DNA of 64,000 nucleotides from Desulfovibrio sp. (GCA_016218665.1 JACRDI010000036.1:62001-126000), one strand, 5' to 3'; counted from the first letter of the stretch, positions 35,685 to 44,538 are shown. Translations and numbers: made by a program. The notes: generated from the letters alone by a model not told the origin.

Positions 35685-38600
35685 ATGCGCCAGCGGTGGT
35701 ATGCAGTGCGCATGCGCCGGATTACGTACTTCATCCTCCTGCTCCTGGCCACCGTGGTGTGCGGAGGGCTCCTTTTCGGCGCATACGCGGTGGCCCGGCA
35801 GGAGGCCGTGCGCAACCTCCAGACCCAGCAGCTCATCCTGGCCAGGCAGGCGACCCAGGGCATCCAGGACTTCTTCACCCACAGCAGAAGCCTGGTGGAG
35901 TCCATGGCCCAGAACCAGCACGTCATCCGGCTGGACGCCGAGGGCCAGGAATACCTCGACACCATACAGCGCGACAACTCCCGCGAGCTGCGCGCCATAA
36001 CCCGCGTGGACGAGCGCGGCGTCATCCTCTTCTCCACTCCGGACAACTCCGTGGCCGGGCGCGACGTGTCCGGCCAGGACCATGTCCGGCGGGTGCTGGT
36101 CAACCACGGCCCCACCCTGAGCGACGTCTTCACCTCGGTGCAGGGCTACCGCACCATCGCCCTGCACGTTCCCGTGATCGAGGGCGAACGCTTCCGCGGC
36201 ACCCTGGCCCTGCTGCTGGACTTCGACTCCATCACCCGGCGCTACCTGGAAGGCGTGCGCGTGGCCGAAAGCGGCTACCCCTTCGTCTACAGCCGGCAGG
36301 GCGTGCTGCTGTACAGCCCCGTGAGCGGACTGGCGGGGAAGAGCTTCGAGGAGATCAGCGCGGGTTTCCCCGAGCTCCGGGCCGTGGTGGAGGCCATGCT
36401 GCGCGGCGAGACCGGGGAGTCGCGCTTCCACTTCGACCGCGTGCTCGACCAGAAGCCGGAACGGGTGCTCAAGCACGCCGTGTACATGCCCATCAAGCTA
36501 GAGGACACTTTCTGGAGCATCTGCATGGCCACGCCCGAGCAGGAGATAACGGCCACGCTCTGGCGCTTCGGCCTGTACCTGCTGCCCCTGGCCGTGGTGC
36601 TGCTGCTGTGCACGGTTTTCGGCGTCACCATGGGCCTGCGGCACTTCGTGCTGGAGAAGGAAATCGTCCTCCGGCGCGACACCGAGGCCGCCCTCAAGGA
36701 AAGCGAGGAGCGCTACCGCTCGGTCATCGAGAACATTTCCGACGTGTTCTACCGCACGGACAACGAGGGCCGGCTGGTCATGATCAGCCCCTCGGGCGTG
36801 GCCCTGGCCGGCTACGACCGCCAGGAGGACATCCTCGGCCGCAACATCGCGGAGTTCTGGCGCAACCCGGAGGAGCGCCTGCGCATGGTGCAGATCATCC
36901 AGGCCAACGGCTCCGTGCGCGACTACGAAGTGGAGCTGGTGGCCCGAAACGGCGAGCCCATCTACGTGGCAACCTCGTCCAATTACTACCGCGGCAAGAA
37001 CGGCGAGATCCTCGGCGTGGAGGGCATCTTCCGCGACATGAGCCAGCGCAAGCGCGACCGCGAGGCCCTGGAGGAGAGCGCCCGGCGCTTCCACTCCCTG
37101 TTCGACAACATGGCCGAGGGCGTGGCCCTGCACACCCTGGTGCGCGGAGAGGACGGCCGCGCCCTGGACTACCGCATCGAGGAGGTGAACCACAGCTTCG
37201 AGCGGATCTTCGGCGCGAAGGCGGCGGATCTGGCGGGCAAGACCGTCACCGAGGCCTTCCGCCTGCCCTTCCCTCCGCACCTGGAGGAGTTCGCCGCACT
37301 GGTGGCCACGGGCCGCAGCCTGCAGACGGAATCCTTCCTGACCAACGTGGGGCGGCATGTGGCCATTTCAGCCACACCCCTGGGAGAGGACGGCTTCGCC
37401 GCCATCTTCACGGACATCACCGAGCGCAAGCACATGGAGGAGCAGCTGCTCTTCCGCGCCCTGCACGATCCCCTCACCGGCCTGGCCAACCGCACCCTCT
37501 GCCTGGACCGCATCGCCCTCGCGGGCGAGCGCGCCCGGCGCAGACCCCAGCCCGGCTACGCCGTGGTGTTCATGGACCTGGACCGCTTCAAGCTCATCAA
37601 CGACAGCCTGGGGCACGAGGCCGGCGACCAGCTGCTGCGCGAGGTGGCCGGCAGGCTGCTGGCCTGCACGCGGCGCATGGACACCGTGTGCCGCTACGGC
37701 GGCGACGAGTTCGCCCTGGTGCTGGAGGAGCTGCCCGCCCGGGCCGTGCTGCGCACCCTGAAGCGCATCCGCGAGAGCCTGAAGACGCCCATCGCCATCG
37801 GCGGCCACAACATCCAGGTGGAGGCCAGCTTCGGCGTGGCCTACCCGCCGCCCGGCCCCATCGGACCGGAGGACATCCTGCGCAACGCCAACATCGCCCT
37901 GCACCGCGCCAAGCAGATGGGCCGCAACCGCGTGGTGGTGTACAAGCCCAGCATGCACGAGGCCGCCATCCAGGTCATGAGCCTGGAGAACGACATCCGC
38001 CGGGGCCTGGCCGCGCGGGAGTTCTTCCTGCTCTACCAGCCCATCTTCGACCTCAAGGCCAGGCGCCTTTCCGGCTTCGAGGCGCTCTTGCGCTGGCGCC
38101 ACCCGGAGCGCGGCACGGTGAACCCCTCGGAGTTCATCCCCGTGGCCGAGGAGTCCGGCCAGATCTTCGAGCTGGGCAGCTTCGCCCTGGAGGAAGGCTG
38201 CCGCCAGGTGGCGGAGCTCATGCGCAGGACCCCGGCCGCGCAGGGCCTCACCCTGGCGGTGAACCTCTCGCCGCGGCAGTTCTCGCGCCAGGGCCTCACC
38301 GAGCAGATCGACCGGGCCCTGACGGAAACCGGCCTGCCGCCGGAGGCGCTGGTGCTGGAAATCACCGAGTCCTCCATCATGAAGCACCCGGAGGCCTCTG
38401 CCAACATCCTCACGCGCATCAAGGCCCGCGGCGTGAACATCGCCCTGGACGACTTCGGCACGGGCTATTCGTCCCTAAGCGCCCTGCAGCACCTGCCCCT
38501 GGACCGCATGAAGATCGACATGAGCTTCGTCTCGCGCATCACCCACAGCGCAGAGGACCGCGAGATCGTGCGCGCGGCCATAACCCTGGCCCGCAGCCTG

Positions 38601-38765
38601 CACCTCGTCACCGTGGCCGAGGGCATAGAGACCGAGGCCCAGCGCGCCATCCTCACCGAGCTCGGCTGCGACCAGGGCCAGGGCTTCCTGTGCGCCCCGG
38701 CCATGCCCCTGGAAGACGCCCTGGACTCCCTGGACCCCAATACCTGCGGCACGGCTGCCCGCTAG
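35685..38765 (+). CDS. Membrane PAS-PAS-GGDEF-EAL protein (c-di-GMP turnover)
   Basis: 1026 residues. TM1 (about 13-35) and TM2 (about 287-310) flank a Cache-like periplasmic sensor. Two PAS domains follow (about 340-460 and 465-585). The cyclase domain has GGDEF at 672-676 in CRYGGDEFALVLE, with an upstream RRMD inhibitory-site motif. The phosphodiesterase domain has EAL at 799-801 (SGFEALLRW), plus NLSPRQF, EITES and DDFGTGYSSL. Both active sites look complete, so the net direction of c-di-GMP turnover depends on the sensors. The start is uncertain: there is no good ribosome site before ATG 35685, and an in-frame ATG lies at 35712. Confidence 0.95.
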   Translation: MRQRWYAVRMRRITYFILLLLATVVCGGLLFGAYAVARQEAVRNLQTQQLILARQATQGIQDFFTHSRSLVESMAQNQHVIRLDAEGQEYLDTIQRDNSRELRAITRVDERGVILFSTPDNSVAGRDVSGQDHVRRVLVNHGPTLSDVFTSVQGYRTIALHVPVIEGERFRGTLALLLDFDSITRRYLEGVRVAESGYPFVYSRQGVLLYSPVSGLAGKSFEEISAGFPELRAVVEAMLRGETGESRFHFDRVLDQKPERVLKHAVYMPIKLEDTFWSICMATPEQEITATLWRFGLYLLPLAVVLLLCTVFGVTMGLRHFVLEKEIVLRRDTEAALKESEERYRSVIENISDVFYRTDNEGRLVMISPSGVALAGYDRQEDILGRNIAEFWRNPEERLRMVQIIQANGSVRDYEVELVARNGEPIYVATSSNYYRGKNGEILGVEGIFRDMSQRKRDREALEESARRFHSLFDNMAEGVALHTLVRGEDGRALDYRIEEVNHSFERIFGAKAADLAGKTVTEAFRLPFPPHLEEFAALVATGRSLQTESFLTNVGRHVAISATPLGEDGFAAIFTDITERKHMEEQLLFRALHDPLTGLANRTLCLDRIALAGERARRRPQPGYAVVFMDLDRFKLINDSLGHEAGDQLLREVAGRLLACTRRMDTVCRYGGDEFALVLEELPARAVLRTLKRIRESLKTPIAIGGHNIQVEASFGVAYPPPGPIGPEDILRNANIALHRAKQMGRNRVVVYKPSMHEAAIQVMSLENDIRRGLAAREFFLLYQPIFDLKARRLSGFEALLRWRHPERGTVNPSEFIPVAEESGQIFELGSFALEEGCRQVAELMRRTPAAQGLTLAVNLSPRQFSRQGLTEQIDRALTETGLPPEALVLEITESSIMKHPEASANILTRIKARGVNIALDDFGTGYSSLSALQHLPLDRMKIDMSFVSRITHSAEDREIVRAAITLARSLHLVTVAEGIETEAQRAILTELGCDQGQGFLCAPAMPLEDALDSLDPNTCGTAAR

Positions 38766-38845
38766 GCCCGTCCGGCCGGCCCGCTCCCGCCCGCCCTGCC
38801 TGCGGCCGCGGGATGGCGCAGGGCCATGGACGCCCCTGACGGCAC

Positions 38846-38878
38846 TTGACCGTTCCGGTGAAGTTGCATACAGCAACC
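38846..38878 (+). promoter_or_regulatory. Promoter with overlapping MarR-type operator
   Basis: TTGACC (38846-38851), a 17-nt spacer and TACAGC (38869-38874) form a sigma-70 promoter. The palindrome GTTGC-ATACA-GCAAC (38863-38877) covers the -10 box. The TTGC-N5-GCAA form is usual for MarR-family sites. Transcription would start about 7 nt past the -10, at or next to ATG 38881. Confidence 0.6.
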
Positions 38879-38880
38879 AC

Positions 38881-39342
38881 ATGTTCGCCACCACATCGCA
38901 CTATCTGCTGAAGGACTCCCTGGGGCACCTGGCCACGCAGTTCTCCAAGGCCGCGCTCAGGCGCATCAACCAGGAGCTTGCCGCGCAGGGGCACCCGGTC
39001 ACCAGCGAGCAGTGGACCGCGCTGGTGCACATATGGAACCAGGAAGGCCTGACCCAGCAGGAGCTGGGCGAGAAGCTCCTGAAGGACAAGACCAACATCG
39101 CCCGGCTTGCCGCCGGGCTGGAGCGGCTGGGCTACATCCGCCGCGACACGGGCAGCCGCGACCGCCGCGAGCGCTCCTTGCGGCTCACGGAATCCGGCCG
39201 CGACATGATGCCCAGGCTTGCCGCCCTGGTGCAGGGCGTGCTGCACGAGGCCTGCGCCGGCATAGACGAGCATTCCCTGTACATTTGCCGGCAGGTGCTG
39301 CGCAAGGCGCGCCAGAACCTGGCTCCCTCCTCCGCCGAATAG
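38881..39342 (+). CDS. MarR-family transcriptional regulator
   Basis: 153 residues. A winged HTH spans about 40-110: TSEQWTALVHIWNQEGLTQQELGEKLLKDKTNIARLAAGLERLGYIRRDTGSRDRRERSLRLTESG, the complete MarR pattern with the DxRxR wing. No Shine-Dalgarno sequence precedes ATG 38881 and no other start codon lies close upstream in frame. With the promoter placed as it is, the mRNA may be leaderless. The palindrome over the -10 suggests autorepression. The downstream DUF554 gene (59 nt) may be co-regulated. Confidence 0.92.
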   Translation: MFATTSHYLLKDSLGHLATQFSKAALRRINQELAAQGHPVTSEQWTALVHIWNQEGLTQQELGEKLLKDKTNIARLAAGLERLGYIRRDTGSRDRRERSLRLTESGRDMMPRLAALVQGVLHEACAGIDEHSLYICRQVLRKARQNLAPSSAE

Positions 39343-39401
39343 TCTCCATCCACAACGATTCCGCCGGCGGCTCCCGCCCTGGCTCCTGAAGGAAGCTCCC
39401 G

Positions 39402-40109
39402 ATGCTCTCCACCTTTGCGTTTTTCCCTGCGCCGCTGGGCGCGCTGCTCAATTCCGGCGCCATCCTCTTGGGCGGCGTCATCGGCATGACCCTTGGCCGG
39501 CGCATGCCCGAGGCGATGCGCGCCTGCATCTTCCAGGGGCTGGGGCTCTCGGTGCTGGCCGTGGGCATCAAGCTCACCCTCAAGACCGCCAGCCCGGTGA
39601 TTCTCATCACCAGCATCGTGTGCGGGGCGGGCATGGGCGGCCTGCTGCGGCTGGAGGAGCGCATGGCCGCAGCCAGCCTGTGGGCCAAGGCCAGGCTGCG
39701 CGCCAGGGATCCCAGGTTTTCCGACGGACTGGTGGCGGCCACAACCATCTTCTGCTGCGGTTCGCTGGCGGTGCTGGGCCCGCTGGACGAGGGCGTGCGC
39801 GGCGACCTGACGCTTTTGTCCACCAAGAGCTTTCTCGACGGGCTGACCACCATCGCCTTCGCCTCGGCCTACGGGGTGGGGGCGCTGGTCTCCTGCGTGC
39901 CGGTGCTTTTTTACGAGGGGTCGCTGACCGTGCTGGCGGTCAAGCTGGCGGGGTCCATAGACCCGAAGGTGGTGACGGAGCTCTCGGCCGTGGCCGGGGT
40001 GCTCACCATGGGCACTGGCGTGAACCAGCTGGAGCTCAAGCGCATCAGCCTGCCGAACATGCTGCCCGCCCTGCCCATCTGCGTGGCCCTCGTCAGCTGG
40101 TTCGGGTAG
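39402..40109 (+). CDS. DUF554 family membrane protein (YdfK-like)
   Basis: 235 residues with about seven hydrophobic segments. Family motifs seen are GALLNSGAILLGGVIGMTLG at the N-terminus, FCCGSLAVLGPLDEG in the middle, LLSTKSFLDGLTTIAFAS and an end with GTGVNQLELKRI. The family resembles YdfK/YqgA; its function is not established. GAAGGAAG precedes ATG 39402. It is 59 nt behind the marR-type gene and convergent with the HD-GYP gene (12 nt between stops). Confidence 0.9.
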   Translation: MLSTFAFFPAPLGALLNSGAILLGGVIGMTLGRRMPEAMRACIFQGLGLSVLAVGIKLTLKTASPVILITSIVCGAGMGGLLRLEERMAAASLWAKARLRARDPRFSDGLVAATTIFCCGSLAVLGPLDEGVRGDLTLLSTKSFLDGLTTIAFASAYGVGALVSCVPVLFYEGSLTVLAVKLAGSIDPKVVTELSAVAGVLTMGTGVNQLELKRISLPNMLPALPICVALVSWFG

Positions 40110-40121
40110 GCGGAAGCCCCG

Positions 40122-41141
40122 CTACTTCTTGTTCCCCAGCATGACCATGGCCTGCAGGACGCGGGAATATTCCTGGTCGTAGGCGGGGTCCTGGGCCAGC
40201 TGCGCGGCGGCCTTGGCCTGCTCCATGGCCTCGGCGTAGGGGCGCTTCACGGTCATGGCGCAGAAGGAATCCACCAGGGCGCACAGGCGGCCCAGGTCGC
40301 CCACGGCCTGGCCCTGCTTCTTCTGCGGGTAGCCGGAGCCGTTCAGGCGCTCGTGGTGGTCCATGACGCACTCCTCCACCTCGGGGAAGCGCAGGTCCAG
40401 CTTGGCCAGCATCTCGTAGCCCACCTGCGTGTGGCGCTGCACCTTGGCCCTGTCCTCCCCGGTGAGGGGCTTGTCCTTCTCCACCAGGAAGGCCGGCACC
40501 TTGCTCATGCCCAGGTCGTGCAGAAAGAGCCCGGCGGTCAGGTGGTCCAGGATTTTGCGCTTCACCTCGCCGGCCTCGTACTGCTTGGTGTGCGCCTTGA
40601 TGTGCAGGGCCAGGCCCATGACGCCGCAGTTGAAGGAGTGGTTGGCCAGGCTGTGCGTGGCGTGCAGCCGGCGCGAAAGTGCGCGGATGCGATGCGGATC
40701 GGCGTAGAGGTACTCGGTGAGCACCATCATGTCCGTCCACAGCTTGGCGAAGACCATGGGCACGGGCTGCTCGAAGAACTCGCCCAGGCGGCGGGTGAGG
40801 GCCTGGGCGAAGATGTCGGCGATCTCGCTCTCGTGCAGGTTCTTGTCCACCAGCACCAGGTCCAGCTGATAGCTGATGTGCTTGACGTAGATGGGATGGT
40901 CCGCGCGGGAGACGAAGATGAGCCCCTCTTCCACCAACTGCGCCAGCTGCTCCACCTGCTCGTTGGACAGGCGCTCCCCGGCCTTGCAGTACGACAGCAC
41001 GCGCGCCACGTCCTCCTTGAACCGGAACAGGTTCAGGGGCGGGCGGTACTTGCTGAAGCTCTCCAGTATGTCCAGGTTGATCTGGTAGTACTGCTCATCC
41101 AGCGCATCGGCGATGCTCGCCTTCTTGTCAGCCGCCGCCAT
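40122..41141 (-). CDS. Cytoplasmic HD-GYP domain protein next to pyruvate kinase
   Basis: 339 residues, no membrane segment. The N-terminal 130 residues are unrecognised. The HD-GYP part (about 155-320) has H208-D209 in LFLHDLGMSKVP (the usual GK is GM), LTGEDRAKVQRHTQVGYEML and DHHERLNGSGYP with GYP intact. Candidate activity is c-di-GMP hydrolysis; the Lys change could affect it. Its start lies 3 nt from the pyruvate kinase stop, so the two are almost surely co-transcribed. Confidence 0.88.
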   Translation of the reverse strand: MAAADKKASIADALDEQYYQINLDILESFSKYRPPLNLFRFKEDVARVLSYCKAGERLSNEQVEQLAQLVEEGLIFVSRADHPIYVKHISYQLDLVLVDKNLHESEIADIFAQALTRRLGEFFEQPVPMVFAKLWTDMMVLTEYLYADPHRIRALSRRLHATHSLANHSFNCGVMGLALHIKAHTKQYEAGEVKRKILDHLTAGLFLHDLGMSKVPAFLVEKDKPLTGEDRAKVQRHTQVGYEMLAKLDLRFPEVEECVMDHHERLNGSGYPQKKQGQAVGDLGRLCALVDSFCAMTVKRPYAEAMEQAKAAAQLAQDPAYDQEYSRVLQAMVMLGNKK

Positions 41142-41144
41142 GAG

Positions 41145-42563
41145 CTATTTCTCGTACACCTTGACCACGTTGGTCTGGGTCTGCAGCTGGCCGCGCTTGG
41201 GCTGGCCGGCGGTAACCACCACCACGTCGCCGCTGGCAAACAGCGGGGACTCGCGCACGAAGCGCTCGGCCCGCTCCTGGTGGTTGTCGTCCTCGGCTAT
41301 GGGCGACACGGGCGTGACGCCCCAGGACAGGTTGGTGAAGTGCCGCACCCGCGAGTCCGGGCTCATGGCGAAGATGGGCTGCTTGGGCCTGCAGGCCGCC
41401 AGGATGCGCCCGGTGGAGCCGGAGGTGGAGTGCGTCACCAGGGCCTTGGAGCGGGTCTTCTGGGCCAGCAGGCAGGCGCAGTAGGCCAGGAACTTGGCCG
41501 GGTGCTCCTGGTCGCTTGGCGGCTTGGGCGCGGCGCCCTCGTCCTCGAAGTAGAACTCCTCGGCCATGGTGGCGATCTTGCGCATGAAGCCCACGGCCTT
41601 GTCCGGGTACTTGCCGATGGCCGTCTCCTCGGAGAGCATGATGCAGTCGGCCCCGTCCAGGATGGCATTGGCCACGTCGGTGGTTTCCGCGCGGGTGGGC
41701 ATGGGGCTTGAGACCATGGACAGAAGCATCTGCGTGGCCACGATGACCGGCTTGCCCGCGGCGTTGGCCGCGTTGATGATGCGCTTCTGCAGGGCGGGCA
41801 GCTGGGCCAGCTCGCACTCAAGGCCAAGGTCGCCTCTGGCCACCATCACGCCGTCGCTCTCCTCCAGGATGCGGTCCAGCCCGATGATGGCGCTCTGGCG
41901 CTCCAGCTTGGCGATGACCGGCAGCACCCGGCCCATGTTCCTCATCTCCGACTTCAGGTGGCAGATGTCGTCGGCCTTCTGCACGTAGGACAGGGCCACC
42001 ACGTCGACGCCGAGCTCCATGCCGATGGCCAGGTCCTCCTTGTCCTTGGCGGTGAAGGCCGCCAGGGGGGTGGTCTTGCCGGGGAAGGCTATGCCCTTGC
42101 GCGCCGGGGCGATGCCGGAGTTCTCCGCCCGCAGGCGCACAAGCAGGTCGCCCTCGCGGGCGATGACGTTGAACTGGAGCATGCCGTCGGACAGGGCCAC
42201 GGTCTCGCCCACGTTGATGCTGCGCAAAAGCGCGGGCTGGTCCAGGCAGATGAAGGGCTCGTCGCGGCCTTCCTCCTGTCCGGGCGTGCCCAAAAGCACC
42301 TCGGCCCCCTTGGCGATCTCAAGGGTGCCGCGGCCGATGTCGCAGGTGCGGATCTTGGGCCCGGAGAGGTCCTGCAGGACGGTCAGCGTCAGGCCGGTTT
42401 TCTGCTCCAGCGCGCGGATGATGCCCACCAGCTTCACGAATCCTTCCTTGCCGCCGTGGGAAAAGTTGAGCCGGAAGATGCGCGCCCCGGCCTCCACCAG
42501 GGCGGTGATGGCCTCTTCGGTCTCCGTGGCGGGGCCCAAGGTGGCGATGATCTTGGTGTGCAT
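41145..42563 (-). CDS. pyk: Pyruvate kinase
   Basis: 472 residues, normal for bacterial PK. It has the opening TKIIATLGPAT, the K+/phosphate-binding RLNFSHG, the active-site block VIAKLERQSAIIGLDRILEESDGVMVARGDLGLE, and TRAETTDVANAILDGADCIMLSEETAIGKYP. A C-terminal domain (about 350-470) contains TSGSTGRILAACRP. It converts phosphoenolpyruvate and ADP to pyruvate and ATP. AAGGAG precedes ATG 42563. It is divergent from the dcw cluster. Confidence 0.96.
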   Translation of the reverse strand: MHTKIIATLGPATETEEAITALVEAGARIFRLNFSHGGKEGFVKLVGIIRALEQKTGLTLTVLQDLSGPKIRTCDIGRGTLEIAKGAEVLLGTPGQEEGRDEPFICLDQPALLRSINVGETVALSDGMLQFNVIAREGDLLVRLRAENSGIAPARKGIAFPGKTTPLAAFTAKDKEDLAIGMELGVDVVALSYVQKADDICHLKSEMRNMGRVLPVIAKLERQSAIIGLDRILEESDGVMVARGDLGLECELAQLPALQKRIINAANAAGKPVIVATQMLLSMVSSPMPTRAETTDVANAILDGADCIMLSEETAIGKYPDKAVGFMRKIATMAEEFYFEDEGAAPKPPSDQEHPAKFLAYCACLLAQKTRSKALVTHSTSGSTGRILAACRPKQPIFAMSPDSRVRHFTNLSWGVTPVSPIAEDDNHQERAERFVRESPLFASGDVVVVTAGQPKRGQLQTQTNVVKVYEK

Positions 42564-42723
42564 TTGCGATCTCCTTCTATTTTCTGCCCAAAAATTTCGC
42601 CCGTCCGCCTATGGGATGGGATACCCCAAGCGTCCAGTATTCTTTGCTCTTCCCAACAGGCCGGAAAGCCGCGCCGGTGTTGGCTTGATTACTAACCGAA
42701 TTTCTATGGGAAGCAAATCTTTT

Positions 42724-42755
42724 TTGTGTTGACTTTCAGCTGGAATTCATAAAAA
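42724..42755 (+). promoter_or_regulatory. Candidate promoter of the dcw cluster
   Basis: An A/T-rich island between pyk and mraZ. TTGACT (42729-42734) is a good -35, but the partner -10 is ambiguous (TAAAAA at 15-nt spacing). TTGTGT (42724) with CATAAA (42748) at 18 nt is an alternative. It lies immediately before the first MraZ box, the expected arrangement. Confidence 0.45.
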
Positions 42756-42756
42756 G

Positions 42757-42800
42757 GTGGGGCGAAGTGGTAGAACGTGGAAAATTGTGGTTGAGTGAGG
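42757..42800 (+). promoter_or_regulatory. MraZ-binding direct repeats, five boxes at exact 10-bp spacing
   Basis: GTGG occurs at 42757, 42767, 42777 and 42787, and GAGG at 42797, each exactly 10 bp after the last, so all face one side of the helix. MraZ of other bacteria binds GTGG-type direct repeats with this spacing ahead of its own gene. The last box doubles as the ribosome site of mraZ, so binding could also affect translation initiation. Confidence 0.85.
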
Positions 42801-42807
42801 GAAAAAC

Positions 42808-43257
42808 GTGAGACTCCTGGGCCATGCACACCGCAGTCTGGATCCGAAGGGCCGGCTTATGCTGACCCCGGAGTTCCGCGACCAGTTCCTGGCGGAAACG
42901 CCGGACGGGCGGCTTGTGCTGACCATCTACCAGGGGCAGATCATCGGCATCACCCCGGCCCAGTGGGACGCCTTCGTGGCCGAACTGGAGAAGCCCGCCA
43001 CTCCCTCCCCCACCCTGCAGAACATCCGCCGCGTGGCCTTTGCCGGCTACGTGGAAGTCGTGCTGGACAAGCAGGGCCGCATCCAGCTGCCCAGCCACCT
43101 GCGCAAAAGCGGCAGGCTGGAGCGCGACGTGGTTCTGGTGGGCGCCGGCAAGAGCATGGAAATCTGGGACAAGGAGCGCTTCGAGGCGCTGCTTGAACAG
43201 ACGCCCGAGGACGTCTCCACCGAGATGGCCCAGGCCAACATAAAGCTTCCTTTCTAG
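42808..43257 (+). CDS. mraZ: MraZ transcriptional regulator of the dcw cluster
   Basis: 149 residues starting at GTG 42808 (MRLLGHAHRSLDPKGRLMLTPEFRDQF). Two SpoVT/AbrB-type halves are visible, each with the D.KGR..LP pattern (LDPKGRLMLTP and LDKQGRIQLPSHLR). MraZ forms ring-shaped oligomers that bind the GTGG boxes just upstream and tune dcw expression. GAGGGAAAAAC provides the ribosome site. It is first in the cluster and 13 nt ahead of rsmH. Confidence 0.96.
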   Translation: MRLLGHAHRSLDPKGRLMLTPEFRDQFLAETPDGRLVLTIYQGQIIGITPAQWDAFVAELEKPATPSPTLQNIRRVAFAGYVEVVLDKQGRIQLPSHLRKSGRLERDVVLVGAGKSMEIWDKERFEALLEQTPEDVSTEMAQANIKLPF

Positions 43258-43270
43258 CGGGAGAGAGCAC

Positions 43271-44245
43271 ATGTCCGCCAACGACAAGGTCCCCCACATT
43301 CCAGTGATGCTGGATGAGATCGTGGGGTACCTCTCTCCCCGGCCGGGCGGCCGCTACCTGGACGGCACCCTGGGCCTGGCCGGGCACAGCCTTGGCCTTT
43401 TGCGCGCCAGCGGCGGCCAGGCCGAGCTTTTGTGCCTGGACCGCGACGAGCAGGCGCTTTCCCTGGCGCGCAAGCGGCTTGAGGAATTTCCCGGCCGGGC
43501 GCTGAGCTACCACACGCCCTTCAGCGGCTTCGAGGAGGCCATGGAGGACGCCGGGTGGGAGATGCTCGACGGCGCGGTGCTCGACCTTGGCGTCAGCTCG
43601 CTGCAGTTGGACGAGGCCGCGCGCGGCTTCAGCTTCAACGCCGACGGCCCGCTGGACATGCGCATGGACGCCACCAGCGGCATGGATTCGGCCAAGGTGC
43701 TGGTGAACCGCGGCCACTACGAGGAGCTCAGAAGCATCATCCGCGACCTGGGCGACGAGCCCCTGGGCGGCAAGATCGCCCGGGCCATCATCCGCGCGCG
43801 TGAGGAAGCCGAGATTACCACCACGTCAAGGCTTGCGGAAATCGTGTTCAGGGCGTACCCCCCCGACCGCCGCCGCGAGGCGAGAAACCACCCGGCCACG
43901 CGCACCTTCATGGCCCTGCGCATGGCGGTGAACAACGAGATCGGGGAGTTGCGGGAATTTTTGTCGCGCATTGTGCGCCACCTGAAGCCGGGGGCCCGCG
44001 TGGCCATCATCTCCTTCCACTCCGCGGAGGACCGCGAGGTGAAGGAAAGCTTCCGCCATTGGGCCAAGGGCTGCCGCTGCCCCATGGAGCAGGCCATCTG
44101 CACCTGCGACCGCACCCCGGTGCTGAAGGTGCTGACGAAAAAGCCCCAGCTGCCCACCCAGCTGGAGATGGACCGCAACCCCAGAAGCCGCAGCGCCAAG
44201 CTGCGCGTGGCCGAGAGGCTGCCCTTCGCGGAGGCCGCGGCATGA
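43271..44245 (+). CDS. rsmH: 16S rRNA (cytosine-1402-N4)-methyltransferase RsmH (MraW)
   Basis: 324 residues. The sequence holds HIPVMLDEIVGYLSPRPGGRYLDGTLGLAGHS (SAM-binding motif I), DGAVLDLGVSSLQLDEAARGFSF, and the C-terminal block RVAIISFHSAEDREVKESFRHW with KKPQLPTQLEMDRNPRSRSAKLRVAER. RsmH methylates N4 of C1402 in 16S rRNA with RsmI. The stop overlaps the ftsL start in ATGA. Confidence 0.97.
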   Translation: MSANDKVPHIPVMLDEIVGYLSPRPGGRYLDGTLGLAGHSLGLLRASGGQAELLCLDRDEQALSLARKRLEEFPGRALSYHTPFSGFEEAMEDAGWEMLDGAVLDLGVSSLQLDEAARGFSFNADGPLDMRMDATSGMDSAKVLVNRGHYEELRSIIRDLGDEPLGGKIARAIIRAREEAEITTTSRLAEIVFRAYPPDRRREARNHPATRTFMALRMAVNNEIGELREFLSRIVRHLKPGARVAIISFHSAEDREVKESFRHWAKGCRCPMEQAICTCDRTPVLKVLTKKPQLPTQLEMDRNPRSRSAKLRVAERLPFAEAAA

Positions 44246-44538
44246 GCAAGCTCAAAGGCTGGGTGGCGGCGTTCTTCTTCAGCATCGCCGGGGCGCTGGT
44301 GCTGGGCCTTTCCAGCGTGTGGCTGAACATAGAGCGCATGGACCTGGCCTACGACCTGAACAAGCTGGAGAAGGAACTTGCCAGCCGCACGGCCCTGGCC
44401 GCCAAGCTGGAGCTTGAACGGAACAATCTCATCTCGCCCTACCGCCTCAAGCGGCTGGCCTCCGTGTACGGGCTGGTGCCCGTGGGGCCGGGGCAGATGC
44501 GCATCATGACGGGCCAGGACAAGGCCCCCGACAAATAG
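44242..44538 (+). CDS. ftsL: FtsL-like division protein
   Basis: 98 residues from ATG 44242, overlapping the rsmH stop. A cytoplasmic tail of 6 residues precedes a membrane helix (about 7-28), followed by a periplasmic coiled coil (NIERMDLAYDLNKLEKELASRTALAAKLELERNNL) and SPYRLKRLASVYGLVPVGPGQMRIM. This architecture and its place between rsmH and ftsI identify FtsL, which with FtsB and FtsQ activates FtsWI. The sequence is weakly conserved, as usual for FtsL. Confidence 0.88.
   Translation: MSKLKGWVAAFFFSIAGALVLGLSSVWLNIERMDLAYDLNKLEKELASRTALAAKLELERNNLISPYRLKRLASVYGLVPVGPGQMRIMTGQDKAPDK

Noticed and set aside
35696-38839. A second 1000-codon plus-strand frame inside the GGDEF-EAL gene.
   Set aside because: Arg/Pro/Gly-rich out-of-frame shadow; the other frame contains intact PAS, GGDEF and EAL motifs.
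38766-38845. GC-rich partial inverted repeats after the GGDEF-EAL gene as a terminator.
   Set aside because: No stem of useful length with consistent pairing could be drawn.
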